From Botrytis cinerea B05.10 (lineage: Eukaryota > Ascomycota > Leotiomycetes > Helotiales > Sclerotiniaceae): a stretch of 64,000 nt of DNA. A program made the translations under genes and the position numbers. Where the stretch lies: the NCBI RefSeq assembly GCF_000143535.2, contig NC_037312.1, positions 3,162,001-3,226,000 on the forward strand, read 5' to 3'. A model generated the notes under the pieces. The model was given only the letters and a program-made list of their open reading frames with translations. It searched no databases and was not told the origin of the DNA. Shown one piece after another: positions 12,016-22,940 of the stretch; the stretch's first letter is position 1, and the number at the start of each line of letters is the position of its first letter.

Positions 12016-14658
12016 TTACAGAAACTTCGTCTTCTCCATACTGTTTGTGAATAACTCTCTACACCTAACCCTACTACCCAATCTCGCACACAGTAAGAAC
12101 GCACCACTCAATTTCCGATGTAAACTATAAGTTTCTTCTGGCGGTGGCGCTAGTCGCTCTCTAATCATGATCGGAATGAGAGCCTTTACCCTCTCCGTAA
12201 TAGTCTGGTCTCTGAAATCATAAATCTCGGGAGAAGATTCTAAAAATGGTTCTGCGAGAGTGAGGATAGATTGTATGTGCGCGTCTAACATTGCTCTAGA
12301 TTCTTGGCCTGTGAGATACCCGAGATCAATGGACAGAGCGCGGACTGTATCTCTCTCGGCTCTTGAGGCTGCATCTAAGAGCTGTGTGTATTTAGTAATG
12401 AACTCTTCAGGATACTCGCGAGAGGCACCGAAATCGAGAAGTTCCAGTTTGTTGGTTTGTGCGTTGTAGAGGAAGTTTGTCCAATTAGGATCAGTCTGCA
12501 TATATTTGAACTCAGTGATCTCGCGAAGACAGAGACGTAGGATCTGGGTTCCAATCCAGTCCCGTTGCTCTTGCGTGAAACTTTGGACGCGAGTGACACC
12601 GACTCCTTCCATATATTCCATAGTAAGAACTTGCTTGCCTGATGCTTTGGAAAATACTTTTGGTACGACGAAAACATCTTCTTCGTCCGCTAGAAGTTCC
12701 TGGAAACGTAGCCCGCATTCTGCTTCTCGAATGTAATCACATTCCCATCCCAGCTCTGTTCGGGCATTTGCTATCGTTTTATCGAGGAATAAACCCTTTG
12801 GTAAAAGACGAGATGCTGTCAGTAGGATTGCGAGGTTATTGAGATCAGAATCTATGGAATCCGAGACTCCAGGATACTGAATCTTTACAGCAACTTTTGC
12901 ACCCGTTGACTTGAGTGTTGCACGATGGACCTGACCGATGGATGCAGCCGCCAACGGAACTTCTTCAAACTCGCCAAATAAGTCTCTCCATTCAGGTCCA
13001 AGATTTGCCACCAACACTTTGTTTCTTTGTGAAGCAGGCATGTAGTCAGCTCGATCTTGTACTCGTTGCATTACTTCTTGAATTGGCGCCGGAAGCATTT
13101 TGGAATCTTGAAAACTGATCATCTGACCCAGTTTCAAAGCTGCACCTCTCATTCGAGACAATTTGGTCACAAGCCTGTCCATGTTACTTGCGCTTAACAT
13201 GAAAGAACCCTCACCGCCACCGCCGCCGACTCGACGAAGACTTTCGCTGATTGCCCCTCCTACCATGCCAGCAGCGAGACCACTATAGTTCCACAACCTC
13301 CCAAGTCGCGAAGAAGGAACACTTGATTCTCGCAGCTTATATGGAGCAGGCTGTGAGCTTTCCTCTGGCTGCATCTAAATTACTGTCAGATCTCAGTGTC
13401 ACATGCGTCAAGTGTGAGAGGAGTTCATATTTACAGTATCATTACTACTTTCTTTGCTAATATCTGCCACTAGCTTCTCGATACCTTCATCGTCTTGACG
13501 AGGAGTATCGAGAATGGGTTTGAGTGAACTGTCGTGGGTAGTCGGTTCTACTTGAACAGAGGAACGAACATTGAAGGTATCCTTATCCTTATCTCTTGCG
13601 AGTTGGGTTTGGTCTACAGGCGTATCTTTAACTCCCTTTGAGCCCAAGGTGCCTTTGCCTGATCCTTGCGTTTTACCTCCCAATAACCTAGCAACCCTTG
13701 GGCTATGGAACAGGTCTGTGTTGATGCCCTCGGGCAGCTGCTCTTGCTCGGGAACTGATTCAGCATCGGGCAATTGTTTAGACTTATCAACAGTTTCTGA
13801 GAAAGTATCAGAGTTGATAGCATCATCCTTCAAATGTTGATCATTTTCCTGAATATCGGATGTATGTCTCGGTATTTTGGCCCTGGGCAAAGAAGATAGG
13901 GTAGGTGATGTGTGTCTTGATCTATCATAGAAAGAGTCCTCATCATGGCCCTCTTCTAATGGATTATTGGATTGCCCAATTGCATCTGCAGTTACTGATG
14001 GTATTTGGCGCTCGTGTTCTCGTTGAATACGTCTTGCGTTGTCCGCAGATAAAGGTTTTGTCTTTGGAATAGGGATTGTCGAAACATTCGAAGCCGCAGG
14101 ATGTAATCCCTCACTATTGATCGGATCGAGCTTGGGCCCAGCTTTCGACCTGGTAGGAGTTGTATCTGCATTCAATTCGGCAATATCAATATCTGAATTT
14201 TGGGGAGGGATTGTTCCATCTGGAAGAGGATATTTTTTGGCCTTTTTCTGCTGGATATGCAAATCCCCTTTCGGATTCGGATTGACAGACGAGTTCGATT
14301 CGGACTTTTCGTAGAAATGATCCTGCTCTAACCCGTCCTTCTTCTCTGGGACATGCTCTTGTTCCTTCGTAGATTTTCTGCTGGGTATAGGTCCACCGTC
14401 ATTCGATTGAGAGCCGGTTGTATAATCTGTTGCCTCCTTGGTCCATTCTGGGACATTATCATTCAATCTCGATGCGAGGAAAGATGCTGCTTTGGCAGTC
14501 TCCGTGACTCTGTCCGTTTGATTGCGTACTGCTCTTGCTAGAGTCGAAGTTCTGTTGTATACATCGATCTGCCTTGTCTTTAGCGCAACGTGCTTCTGTG
14601 CAACTCCACGGGAAGCATTGAAGAGAGCGGCCAAATCTAAAATCCTCTTCCCCGCCAT
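12016..14658 (-). CDS. COQ8: COQ8/ABC1/ADCK3-family atypical kinase, ubiquinone biosynthesis
   Basis: About 860 residues from exons 14658-13435 and 13374-12016 joined by a 60-nt intron; splicing is in phase 0 and joins the long N-terminal region to the UbiB domain. COQ8 is an atypical ATPase/kinase in the mitochondrial matrix that supports the coenzyme-Q synthesis complex. Landmarks of the UbiB fold: the KxGQ motif (KLGQ, about 489-492) that blocks the canonical substrate site, the Ala-rich nucleotide loop AAASIGQ (about 550-556), catalytic Lys in VAVKIQYP (about 572), QTDPNWTNF (about 704) and the DFG triad in LLDFGAS (about 722). The first 400 residues are poorly conserved, charged and Ser/Pro-rich. 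The N-terminus MAGKRILDLAALFNASRGVAQKHVALK has the look of a mitochondrial presequence. The start is the first ATG at 14658. Confidence 0.93.
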
Positions 14659-15164
14659 ATTCAGCAAACTGTTTCAATTATGCTCATGAATTCATGCCGA
14701 AAAGTTGAATAGTGAGTTTCGCAGAGACATGTTCAAAATTTTGAAGGGCTGTTAAGTTCATTGATAATTCTTGCCGAGTCTCAATCCCTGTAGATTTGGA
14801 AGACGTCACCATTGATATCATGGGATTGTGTGGTTGATGTGGGTATGGTAAAATCATAAAGGATGACATGCAAGAAAAGTATTGTAATAATTAGGCAAAT
14901 GTATTCCAAATTCTTGAAGAATTGTCCTACATTATGACATCTTTTAGCATGTTTGTAATTTCCAAGGTCATCAACATTCATAACAATATAACCATTCTAA
15001 TTTATCTATAGCTAATTGAGAGCTCACGTATCGGCTTGTGGCTAAAAGGTTTGCAAACCCTGCACAAGATTCCTCCGTTACTTAAAGAATGACTTAGCAT
15101 TCAAGGGTATCTTATAATTAATTTATCCTCCAAACGCCGTTCTATTTTTACAAACAAGTATCGT
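14659..15164. other. Intergenic region between ESS2 and COQ8
   Basis: About 0.5 kb, moderately AT-rich. It should hold the COQ8 promoter and the ESS2 3' end, since both genes run leftward. Nothing else was recognised. Confidence 0.4.
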
Positions 15165-16526
15165 TCAACTCTTCCCAGAAGGAGTCCATCTCGCCCGTAG
15201 GTTAGATTTTGCTCTCACACTGCCTGGCGTTCTAACGCCAAAAGTGTCATTAGTCCCCTTGCCCGAACCGCCAACACGACTCCACAAGCGTTCAGCAGCT
15301 GGTGTCAGACCACCGGAGCCCACTCTAGGGCTACTGGGAAATTTGGGCACAGGAGTCATCTCAACTTTCCCAGTCATGCCAATTTTGGCAGAGGTTCGTT
15401 TACTTCTGGCAGTTTTGTCAACTATCCTATAATGTAGGTCCTCTCGCTTGCTTTGCTCTTTTATGATGAATGGGTTTTTGGTAGTTTCGCCTGGGCCAAG
15501 ATCGATCATCGGAGAAGGTGTATATGGTTCTTCCTCCGGTTCGTCATCCACGAATGAATACCCATTTACACGTGGAGTTTCGCTTCCGTCGTATCCAGAC
15601 TCTGAATCCACAATTCGTCGTTTTCCAGCTATGGCATCCCTTACAGCAGACATTGATGGGGAAGACGGTGTGTTGGTTTCCTCTTCAAGTGTAATCTCTG
15701 GCAACCTTGTATTTGCATATGCGACACTTTTTGGTGCGGCTCTCGAATCGTGTTGTGCTCTCTGTGCCACAGTCTCGATTGAATCTTCCACGCTATCAGG
15801 TCGAAACATCAATCCATTGTTTGGCTTGGATTTCCATGAGTCGGGTTGAGCTGGTCTTTCCTTTATGTCTTGAATCGCAAGTCTGTTCCTTTTTCCGCCA
15901 TCGTCCTCCAAAGATTGTCTCGACTGCAGGAGCTTCGTCTCAACTTCTTTCTGCTTCAGCATCATATTAGATGCCACTTTGTTCCCAGTCCACATCCAAG
16001 CATATTTTTCAGCTCGTTTTTGATTTTGCTTGTCTATTAATTTGTAAAAGCTTTCGTTATCTTCGCTGGTGTACAATGATTGAAATTTTGTGAGACTCAT
16101 GTTTGTATCGACTTCCACTTGAGGCGCCTGAGTTGCGTCGGAGGTAACTGACATTGGCGTACCTCCAGCAAACCCGCCAGGTGTTTCTGAAGCTCGAGAT
16201 GGCGTTTGAATAGACGTGCCACGCCTTCCAATTCGTCTTCCCGGAGTCATAATATGTCGAAGCCTGCGTTCGGCACTTGTGATCCAAGCTCCATCTTTTG
16301 AGTCCAGTGCATCCAGATATTCTTGTTTCGTTTCTGTTTCAAGTAGCCCTGGGAAGAAATCCCGAGCAATGATTTCTGATATGGCGTCAGTGTACGCATC
16401 TTCGTCAATGACATTCTTCGGTCGTTTAATTCGTTTTGGGGGCGGTGGCATTAAAGCAGTTTCATTTGCGCGTTTTGTGAGAGCGGTTGAGGTTGAGGAA
16501 GTTGATTTTGATGGTACCAGATCCAT
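15165..16526 (-). CDS. ESS2 / DGCR14 (Es2) family nuclear splicing-associated protein
   Basis: About 453 residues in one exon. The frame is open a further 109 codons upstream to 16853, but the ATG at 16526 (MDLVPSKSTSS) precedes the conserved region directly, so it is taken as the start and the rest as leader. Family landmarks: a basic PPPPKRIKRP stretch, then VIDEDAYTDAISEIIARDFFPGL (the Es2 signature), LTKFQSLYTSEDNESFYKLIDKQNQKRAEKYAWMW in the middle, TPSPMIDLGPGE, and the C-terminal GGLTPAAERLWSR. Es2 proteins associate with late spliceosomes (C complex) in animals and fission yeast (Bis1). Nuclear location is expected from the family. It is divergent from PPT1 with 523 bp between the two starts. 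Confidence 0.9.
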   Translation of the reverse strand: MDLVPSKSTSSTSTALTKRANETALMPPPPKRIKRPKNVIDEDAYTDAISEIIARDFFPGLLETETKQEYLDALDSKDGAWITSAERRLRHIMTPGRRIGRRGTSIQTPSRASETPGGFAGGTPMSVTSDATQAPQVEVDTNMSLTKFQSLYTSEDNESFYKLIDKQNQKRAEKYAWMWTGNKVASNMMLKQKEVETKLLQSRQSLEDDGGKRNRLAIQDIKERPAQPDSWKSKPNNGLMFRPDSVEDSIETVAQRAQHDSRAAPKSVAYANTRLPEITLEEETNTPSSPSMSAVRDAIAGKRRIVDSESGYDGSETPRVNGYSFVDDEPEEEPYTPSPMIDLGPGETTKNPFIIKEQSKREDLHYRIVDKTARSKRTSAKIGMTGKVEMTPVPKFPSSPRVGSGGLTPAAERLWSRVGGSGKGTNDTFGVRTPGSVRAKSNLRARWTPSGKS

Positions 16527-17049
16527 CGCTGCAGACGTGCCAGTTATGGACACAAGATACAAGTCGATAATGTTCCTCAAGTCGTTGCCGTACTTTCCCA
16601 ATCGTTGCCGGACTATGTCGTTCAGGTGGCTTTTATGCCGAATTAACAAAATAAGGTTAAGTGATGATTGACTACAAAACAATGGGGATTTGCGATAAGA
16701 GGGATGGAAATCGGATCGATGATTAAGCGCGTGCGGGCGGAATATGCTACTGTACCTAAAAGTGGTATCGGTGATAATGCTACACAACAGGGATGCTTCT
16801 GGACTCCGAAAGAATACTTGAGGGATTCGAAAAGTAAATTTATCAAAGTACATACCACCCTACAACGTTTACGTTTCATACTCAAATTTTGTAGAGGCTA
16901 CATCTTTAGGTCCTCTAGATATCAAACGCATTTTATTCAGAAGTTCTACTACATTATCTTTCCTGTCCCTATCACTAGACCTCATCACGATAAACAACCC
17001 CGCACTCACTTACCTCACTGTCCCAATCTTTGTTTGATTGATTGAGAAA
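16527..17049. promoter_or_regulatory. Divergent promoter region ESS2 / PPT1
   Basis: 523 bp between two start codons reading away from each other. The last 100 bases before PPT1 are pyrimidine-rich (CTTTCCTGTCCC, CACTTACCTCACTGTCCC). No specific factor site can be named with confidence. Confidence 0.45.
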
Positions 17050-18826
17050 ATGCCCTCCAGAGAGGAAGAGGCAGTTGCCTTGAAGAACGAAGGAAACAAA
17101 GCCTTCGCTGCCCACGACTGGCTCGGTGCCATCGATTTATACACCAAGGCCATAGAACTCGACGACCAAAAGCCAACGTACTATTCAAACAGAGCTCAGG
17201 TACCTTTAGATGTATTCAACATTCAAACTGCTCGCGTGATTGACAATCTTGCAGGCAAACATCAAATCCGAGGCTTATGGATACGCAATAGCTGATGCTA
17301 CAAAAGCCATTGAACTCGACCCGAACTTTGGAAAGGTTCGTTGGATCAAAGATTTTCCCATTACTGCCTTTCTCTTGTTCAAAGTTTGAAAATTAACAAC
17401 CTCCTCACAGGCATACTATCGCCGAGCCGTTGCATATACTGCAATCCTAAAACCAAAAGAAGCTCTCAAAGATTTCAAGGCGGTTGTCAAGAAGGCACCC
17501 AATGACAAAGATGCGAAGCTCAAGTTGGCAGAATGTGAGAAGATTGTGAAAAGAATCGAGTTCTTCCGAGCTATCGAAGTTGGGGATCCACCATCTGCCG
17601 CGGAGGGCCTTAATCTCGATGATATGGCTGTAAAGGATTATGATGGTGTAGAGTTGGGCAACGAAATGACGACCGAATTCATCGATGACATGCTTGAACG
17701 TTTCAAGAATGGCAAGAAGATACACCAGAAATATGTTTATCAAATTGTCATGGCAGTAAAAAAGATTGTCTATGATGAACCAACCATGGTGGAGATGGAG
17801 ATTGATAGTGATGCACAGTTGACCGTTTGTGGAGATACACATGGTAAATTGGTAGATTTATCGCATTGCAGTTTTAAGCTAATACTGAGTCTCAGGTCAA
17901 TTCTTCGATCTTATGGAACTCTTCAGGCTCAATGGTCTACCCACAGAGAAGCATTATTACTTATTCAATGGTGATTTCGTTGATCGGGGATCTTGGTCAT
18001 GTGAAATTGCACTACTGTTGTACGCCTATAAATGGTTACGTCCATCAGCATTTTTCATTAATAGGGGAAATCATGAGACTGATGATATGAACCGTGTTTA
18101 TGGATTTGAGGGCGAGTGCAAAGCAAAATACAACGGTAAGTTGTCTTCCTAATTTCTCTAGATCTTAGGCCTTGAGAATTTCAACTGATTCCTGTTAGAA
18201 CGTACTTTCAAGCTATTCTCGGAAAGTTTCTCAGCTCTACCTTTAGCAACCCTCATTGGCAAGAAGTATCTTGTCCTTCACGGAGGGTTGTTCTCGGATG
18301 ATAAGATCACATTAGACGACATTCGAGCTTTGAACAGACATAATCAACGCCAACCAGGTCAGGCCGGATTAATGATGGAAATGTTATGGACCGATCCACA
18401 AAAGGAGCCGGGCCGCGGCCCAAGTAAACGTGGTGTCGGCATGCAATTCGGACCGGATATCACTAGAAGGTTCTGCGAAAACAATGGCTTGGAGGCTATC
18501 ATCCGTAGTCATGAAGTCCGAATGGAAGGCTATGAAGAGGAACACGATGGCAAATGCATCACTGGTATGAAAGTTTCCGATCATATATCACATACTTTAC
18601 TAACATTTTCTAGTCTTCTCCGCACCGAGATATTGCGATAGTACCGAAAATAAGGGAGCTTATATCAACATTGGACCTGATTACAAGTTGGACTTCCACA
18701 AGTTTGATGCAGTGCCACATCCTAATATCAAGCCTATGGTTCGTCGTTCTTGAGCTTTTCCCCCGAATAATGTGCTAACTAGTGAAACAGGCATACGCAC
18801 AAAATTCTCCTTTGTCGATGATGTAG
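17050..18826 (+). CDS. PPT1: Serine/threonine protein phosphatase 5 (TPR-PPP, PPT1/PP5)
   Basis: About 476 residues from seven exons: 17050-17199, 17255-17335, 17412-1 (17411)-17843, 17896-18135, 18199-18564, 18614-18738 and 18791-18826, with six introns of 49-75 nt. PP5 dephosphorylates Hsp90 co-chaperones and signalling proteins; its N-terminal TPRs bind the Hsp90 MEEVD tail and inhibit the catalytic domain. Residues about 8-115 are three TPR units (EGNKAFAAHDWLGAIDLYTKAIEL and two more). The PPP core carries GDTHG, GDFVDRGS, RGNHE and IIRSHE, the residues that bind two metals and phosphate. The canonical SAPNYC motif reads SAPRYC here. The tail ends AYAQNSPLSMM, like other fungal PP5s. The start is the first ATG; no upstream ATG is in frame. 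Confidence 0.95.
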
Positions 18827-19703
18827 ATGAAACAATCATGATCAAATATATCAGGCGATTTTTGGGAGCGTTCATAAAAGTTTGGATCTATTCCATCTAT
18901 CAAGATAGGAGATCAATCCGTAGGAAAATATTCTACAAGGGATTTGAAAATGTACAATAGCAGTAATATCCTCACGTATAGTGCTTCAATGACACTGATG
19001 CTCAAGCGAGAATGTAGTTATTCAAAATATCCTAATTATTCACAACTCTTAGCCAATTGATCGCTTTGGATAAACTTCCACCAATTCTCCAACTCCTTCG
19101 TGTCTTGCTTAACGGTGTAAAAAGGAGTGATTTAAAATGAAGTTGGCTTCCTACCAGGCAAGAGCTTTCACGTTTGCACAGTATAGTTTTCTTTTTCTAC
19201 ATTTCATCACGAATCTTCAAACATACTTATCACATACTGTGATCTCGTCTTCATATGATTCCCCAAATTTACACATCGAAGGCAAATACCATTTCCTCCA
19301 ATTCAGGGCTCTTGTCTCGCCAAAGGGCATGAGCTTTGAATCACATCGCCTGCAGCGTGGCGGTATCCCTTATATTATGGTGTTTTATCTATTGCATGTG
19401 TGATAACCCATTGTTGTGTTGTCCTGTATTCCGGAGAATGGAATTGCTGGAGAATTTTGGTCGTGTTTGTGCTCGGCAAGGAATGACGTTGACAAGAATA
19501 GTCGAAGTTGTGCGTAGTTGGAATTCGAAGAACTTGGGACGAGAAAAATAAATGTCAGAAAGAAAAATGGAGGGTAAAGAATAGAGTTCACGAGATTATA
19601 CTAAAGATTTTTTTTGCAGTTAAATAACGGTTTCGAAAGCACATTCAAACAAAACATATACTTTTGAATTTTCATCTCATCTAAGTGTATAGAAAACCAT
19701 GCT
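18827..19703. other. Convergent intergenic region PPT1 / LYS9
   Basis: About 0.88 kb between two genes that point at each other. A short ATG-initiated frame of 88 codons (19137-19403, +) has no recognisable similarity and is not called. The part 19590-19700 is AT-rich, consistent with LYS9 3' UTR. Confidence 0.4.
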
Positions 19704-21156
19704 CTAAGAAATGGTTTTCTCAACCAATGTGATTCCGTATTTCTTCAACTCTTTCATCAACGGATCGTTGATCTTGCTGGTCATAGGTGCAAGAATACCC
19801 TTCTCACTGATTGTTCCGTCGAGAACTTGCTTGACAGCAACACCACATGGTACGCCGACCAATTTGGCCATGGCGGAGTAACCCTTTGGATCACCGTATT
19901 CAACTAATGTGGATGTACGAGTCTCCTTCTTTCCATCCTTGTGCTCAATCTCAAATTTGTGTTGCAACATGACGAGATCACGTTCTCCCTCCTCAAATTG
20001 CATCTTCTTCTCGAGTGTGGCGCAAAGAGTATCGAGAGGGTTACCACGGGGAATAATCTTTTCGTCGGAGAAGATACCAACCCAGTTGAGACCGTTCAAA
20101 ATACGTTCCTTTTCTTCGGTACTTTCGAACTTTGCCTTGGAAGCAATTGCCCACTTCAAATCATCCTCAGTACTTGACGAAGATCCAAGAACCTTCTTAG
20201 TAGCCTCCTTCCAGGAAATTGGCTCGGAGAATCCATGGTCTTCATCACTCAGGAATCCCATATCAACCAATACACGAATGAATTCTGGGAAACCTTGATA
20301 TCTCAAAGTACCTCTGATGATAGTTTGTGCTTCTGGAATATTGTAACGCTCCTTGTAAGGGGTAGAGTCTCTGTTTGGGTAGGCGACAAATGCGTATCCT
20401 GGGTAGATGAAGTATGGCTTGGCGGTACCCATCAACTCTGGACCAGCAACATCAACAATGTTTCCGTCTTTATAGAATCTCGCAGCATTTCTCAATGCCA
20501 ACAAAACACCACGGGAAGACCAGGAGAACTTGTAACCGAGAGGGTTGTCCGAATTCTCTGGGGCCGGAAGACCTCCACAGTATGACAAGAAAGAGGTGAT
20601 CTTTCCACCCGCCTTGTGAACCTCTTCGATGGTCTTAACAGCATACAAGTGATCGATTCCTGGATCCAAACCAATCTCATTCATAACTGTGATACCGGCA
20701 TTCTTGGCCTCCTCGTCCAATTCGAGCATGGCAGGAGAAACATAACTAGTGGTAACAACATTCTTCTTGTTTCGGATGGCAGATTTGATGACGGTAGCAT
20801 GGAATGTATATGGGATTAAACTGATGACCAGATCGTTCTTTGCAACTTCGGCATCAAGAGCTTTGTCGTCTGTAACGTCGAGGGAGATTGGGTGGGCATT
20901 CTTGACACCTTCGGAGAGCTTCTTAGCACTTTCGATGGTTCTGCATGCTAGAAACAAGTCAGCTTTGCCTTATGGAGAGGAGTTGGAATGTTTATGTACC
21001 AACAGAAACTTGAATGCCTGCTTCACTGAGAATGTCTAGGGTTGGGCGTGTTACGAAGCCCGCACCGAGCATAAGAACTTTCCTAGAATACGTGTAAGAA
21101 AGTGAAACTTGCGCCTGAAGTAATTCAACAACTTACTTTGTGTCAAATCCAGCCAT
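19704..21156 (-). CDS. LYS9: Saccharopine reductase (saccharopine dehydrogenase, NADP+, L-glutamate-forming)
   Basis: About 448 residues from exons 21156-21137, 21082-21000 and 20947-19704. It catalyses the penultimate step of the fungal alpha-aminoadipate lysine pathway, forming saccharopine from aminoadipate semialdehyde and glutamate with NADPH (EC 1.5.1.10). The two short 5' exons complete the dinucleotide-binding start KVLMLGAGFVTRP (G-x-G-x-x). Further landmarks: VACRTIESAKKL, SLIPYTFHATVIKSAI, NEIGLDPGIDHLYA, SYCGGLPAPE, PLGYKFSWSSRGVLLA and GTLRYQGFPE, all characteristic of the family. Length matches the monofunctional fungal enzyme. Splice sites: GTAAGT / CTAG and GTACAT / CTAG. A GACTCA word at 21234-21239 lies about 80 bp upstream of the start; it resembles part of a Gcn4/CPC1 site, but the match is imperfect. 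Confidence 0.96.
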
Positions 21157-21706
21157 GATGTCTAATTTGGATGAATATAATTGAGAATAAACTGAAAATA
21201 AATATCAAGCAAAGGGTTGAAAGTTCACCGAACGACTCATGCCGATGGGTTAAATTTCTTGGTGGGGTTGATCCGTGATCGGCCAACTGCATGTGTGATA
21301 AAATTCGCAAGATTTGGTTGAGATCAGCATTAATTCGTTGTAAGCATGCTTCTCAATTATAATGATACAATTGCTGGATCATTTTCCTGTTTAAGAGTAA
21401 CTGAAGTTTTAACTTGTCAATTCAAAATCTCGATATCATTTTTATTTGATTTTTAGGATAATTCTATAAACATGATGTTGAGGTTACAATGAGGCAATGC
21501 AGTGAGGTCAAGGATTCCAAGTTGTCCCGCACTAACCTACAATGGGAACTAGCTCCTTCTCCAGCTTACTTAAGCGCCATTCGCAAAGAACACTTCTCAT
21601 AAATCGCGAAAAAGCTCTTCTCTTTAATTTTCTTCTTCTCACAACATCAAGCTTTTAAAGCTTCGTTCACAGCTTTTTCAACCATCTCTCATACCGTACA
21701 ATAATC
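21157..21706. promoter_or_regulatory. Divergent promoter region LYS9 / DER1
   Basis: 550 bp between divergent start codons. It contains TTTAAGAG and TTTCTTCTTCTC pyrimidine tracts before the DER1 start. The GACTCATG sequence at 21234-21241, on the LYS9 side, is a weak candidate for general amino-acid control. Confidence 0.4.
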
Positions 21707-22940
21707 ATGTCGGCAATGGATGTATTCTGGGCAGCTCCGCCTATCTCAAGGTATGCGCAATGCGTTCCGTCAAAGATGCGCCACTCAATTAATACTGATG
21801 CTGATGATAGTGCATAGGACTTTGGCTGCTGGTGCCTTGACTCTTTCGATCTTGGTCTACACTCATATTCTTTCAGGTTATCATGTTATGTTTTTATTGC
21901 AACCTCTAATGCAATTTCCGCCTCAATTATGGCGACTTATTTCTCCCTTTCTCGTTACTGGCCCAGACTTGGGTATTCTCTTCGACACATACTTTCGTAA
22001 GGCTCGGAGGATCGCATTACAATCAGGATAGATTGACTTACATTAAAACAACAGTATACACTTATGGAAGCAAGCTTGAAACAGCTTCGCCTAGATTCTC
22101 TCAACCAGGAGACTTCTTGACATATGTATTGTTTGTTTGTGCGACGATTTTGGTAGGCATTATCTCTTATTCTTTTCATTTTTCTGCCCATACCCCCACC
22201 TCTATACTGCCCGTTTAGTGCAATGCTCTTAGCTACAACGGTTCCTAAAACGAGGAAGATTACCCCTCTATCTTGGCTGGTCCGACATTCGCAAAACAAC
22301 AAATAGGATCAGTCAAGGTGTAGGCATGGTGGGAAGTTCCTATGAGAAAACTCGTGTTGATTCCTCAACTTAACTCGGGTGGTTGTGGCTCCCTACATTT
22401 CAAGTCATTATCATTGAGATGTTAATACTTGGTGTTTCTATTTCAAGAGATGCCTTGTAAAAATCTCATCTAACAAATGCGCAGGGATTGAATGTATTCA
22501 TAACAGGTGGTGTGATCTTCACATCGGCATTGGTATTAGCTTTCGCATACACTTCGACACAAGATGATCGTGGCATGAAAGCTACCTTTTTCGTCGTCAC
22601 CATTCCCGCACCATGGATCCCATATGCCATGCTTCTTATGACCTTTGTGATGGGTGGCCCTGGCCCAGCCAAGATTCAAGCTACCGGTCTTGTTGCCGCA
22701 CATTTACATGATTTCTTAACAAGACTTTGGCCTACATTTGGTGGCGGAAGGAATTTTGTTTCAACCCCGGGTTTTATACAGAGAGCTTTTCAAACAACAC
22801 AAACCACTGTCACTGAAAGATCTTATGGTACAGCGGTTGCACAGCCACAACGATCTGCCAATGCTTCCAGTTCATCTGGCAGTGTTCTACCAGAATCGTG
22901 GAAGAGTCGTGGTTCAGGACATAGATTAGGAGGTGATTGA
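21707..22940 (+). CDS. DER1: Derlin (DER1 family), ER-associated degradation membrane protein
   Basis: About 258 residues from exons 21707-21750, 21818-21996, 22055-22152 and 22485-22940. Derlins are rhomboid pseudoproteases of the ER membrane that help retrotranslocate misfolded proteins. The sequence runs through the family signatures: PPISRTLAAGALTLSI (TM1), WRLISPFLVTG (the WR motif in loop 1), LYTYGSKLE after intron 2, GDFLTYVLFVCATILG (TM), IPAPWIPYAMLLMTFVMGG (TM), and the GhxAAHLxDFLxRxWPTFGG motif near residue 190. The C-terminal tail is Ser/Gln-rich, with no rhomboid catalytic serine expected. Intron 3 is 332 nt, several times longer than others here, yet GTAGGC / CGCAG joins the protein without a gap. 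Confidence 0.92.

Noticed and set aside
16527..16853. 109-codon N-terminal extension of ESS2
   Set aside because: Open by chance through the 5' leader; the conserved protein starts soon after the ATG at 16526, and the extension has no family similarity that I recognise.
19137..19403. 88-codon ATG frame between PPT1 and LYS9
   Set aside because: No similarity recognised; it lies in the convergent 3' region of two genes and has low-information composition.
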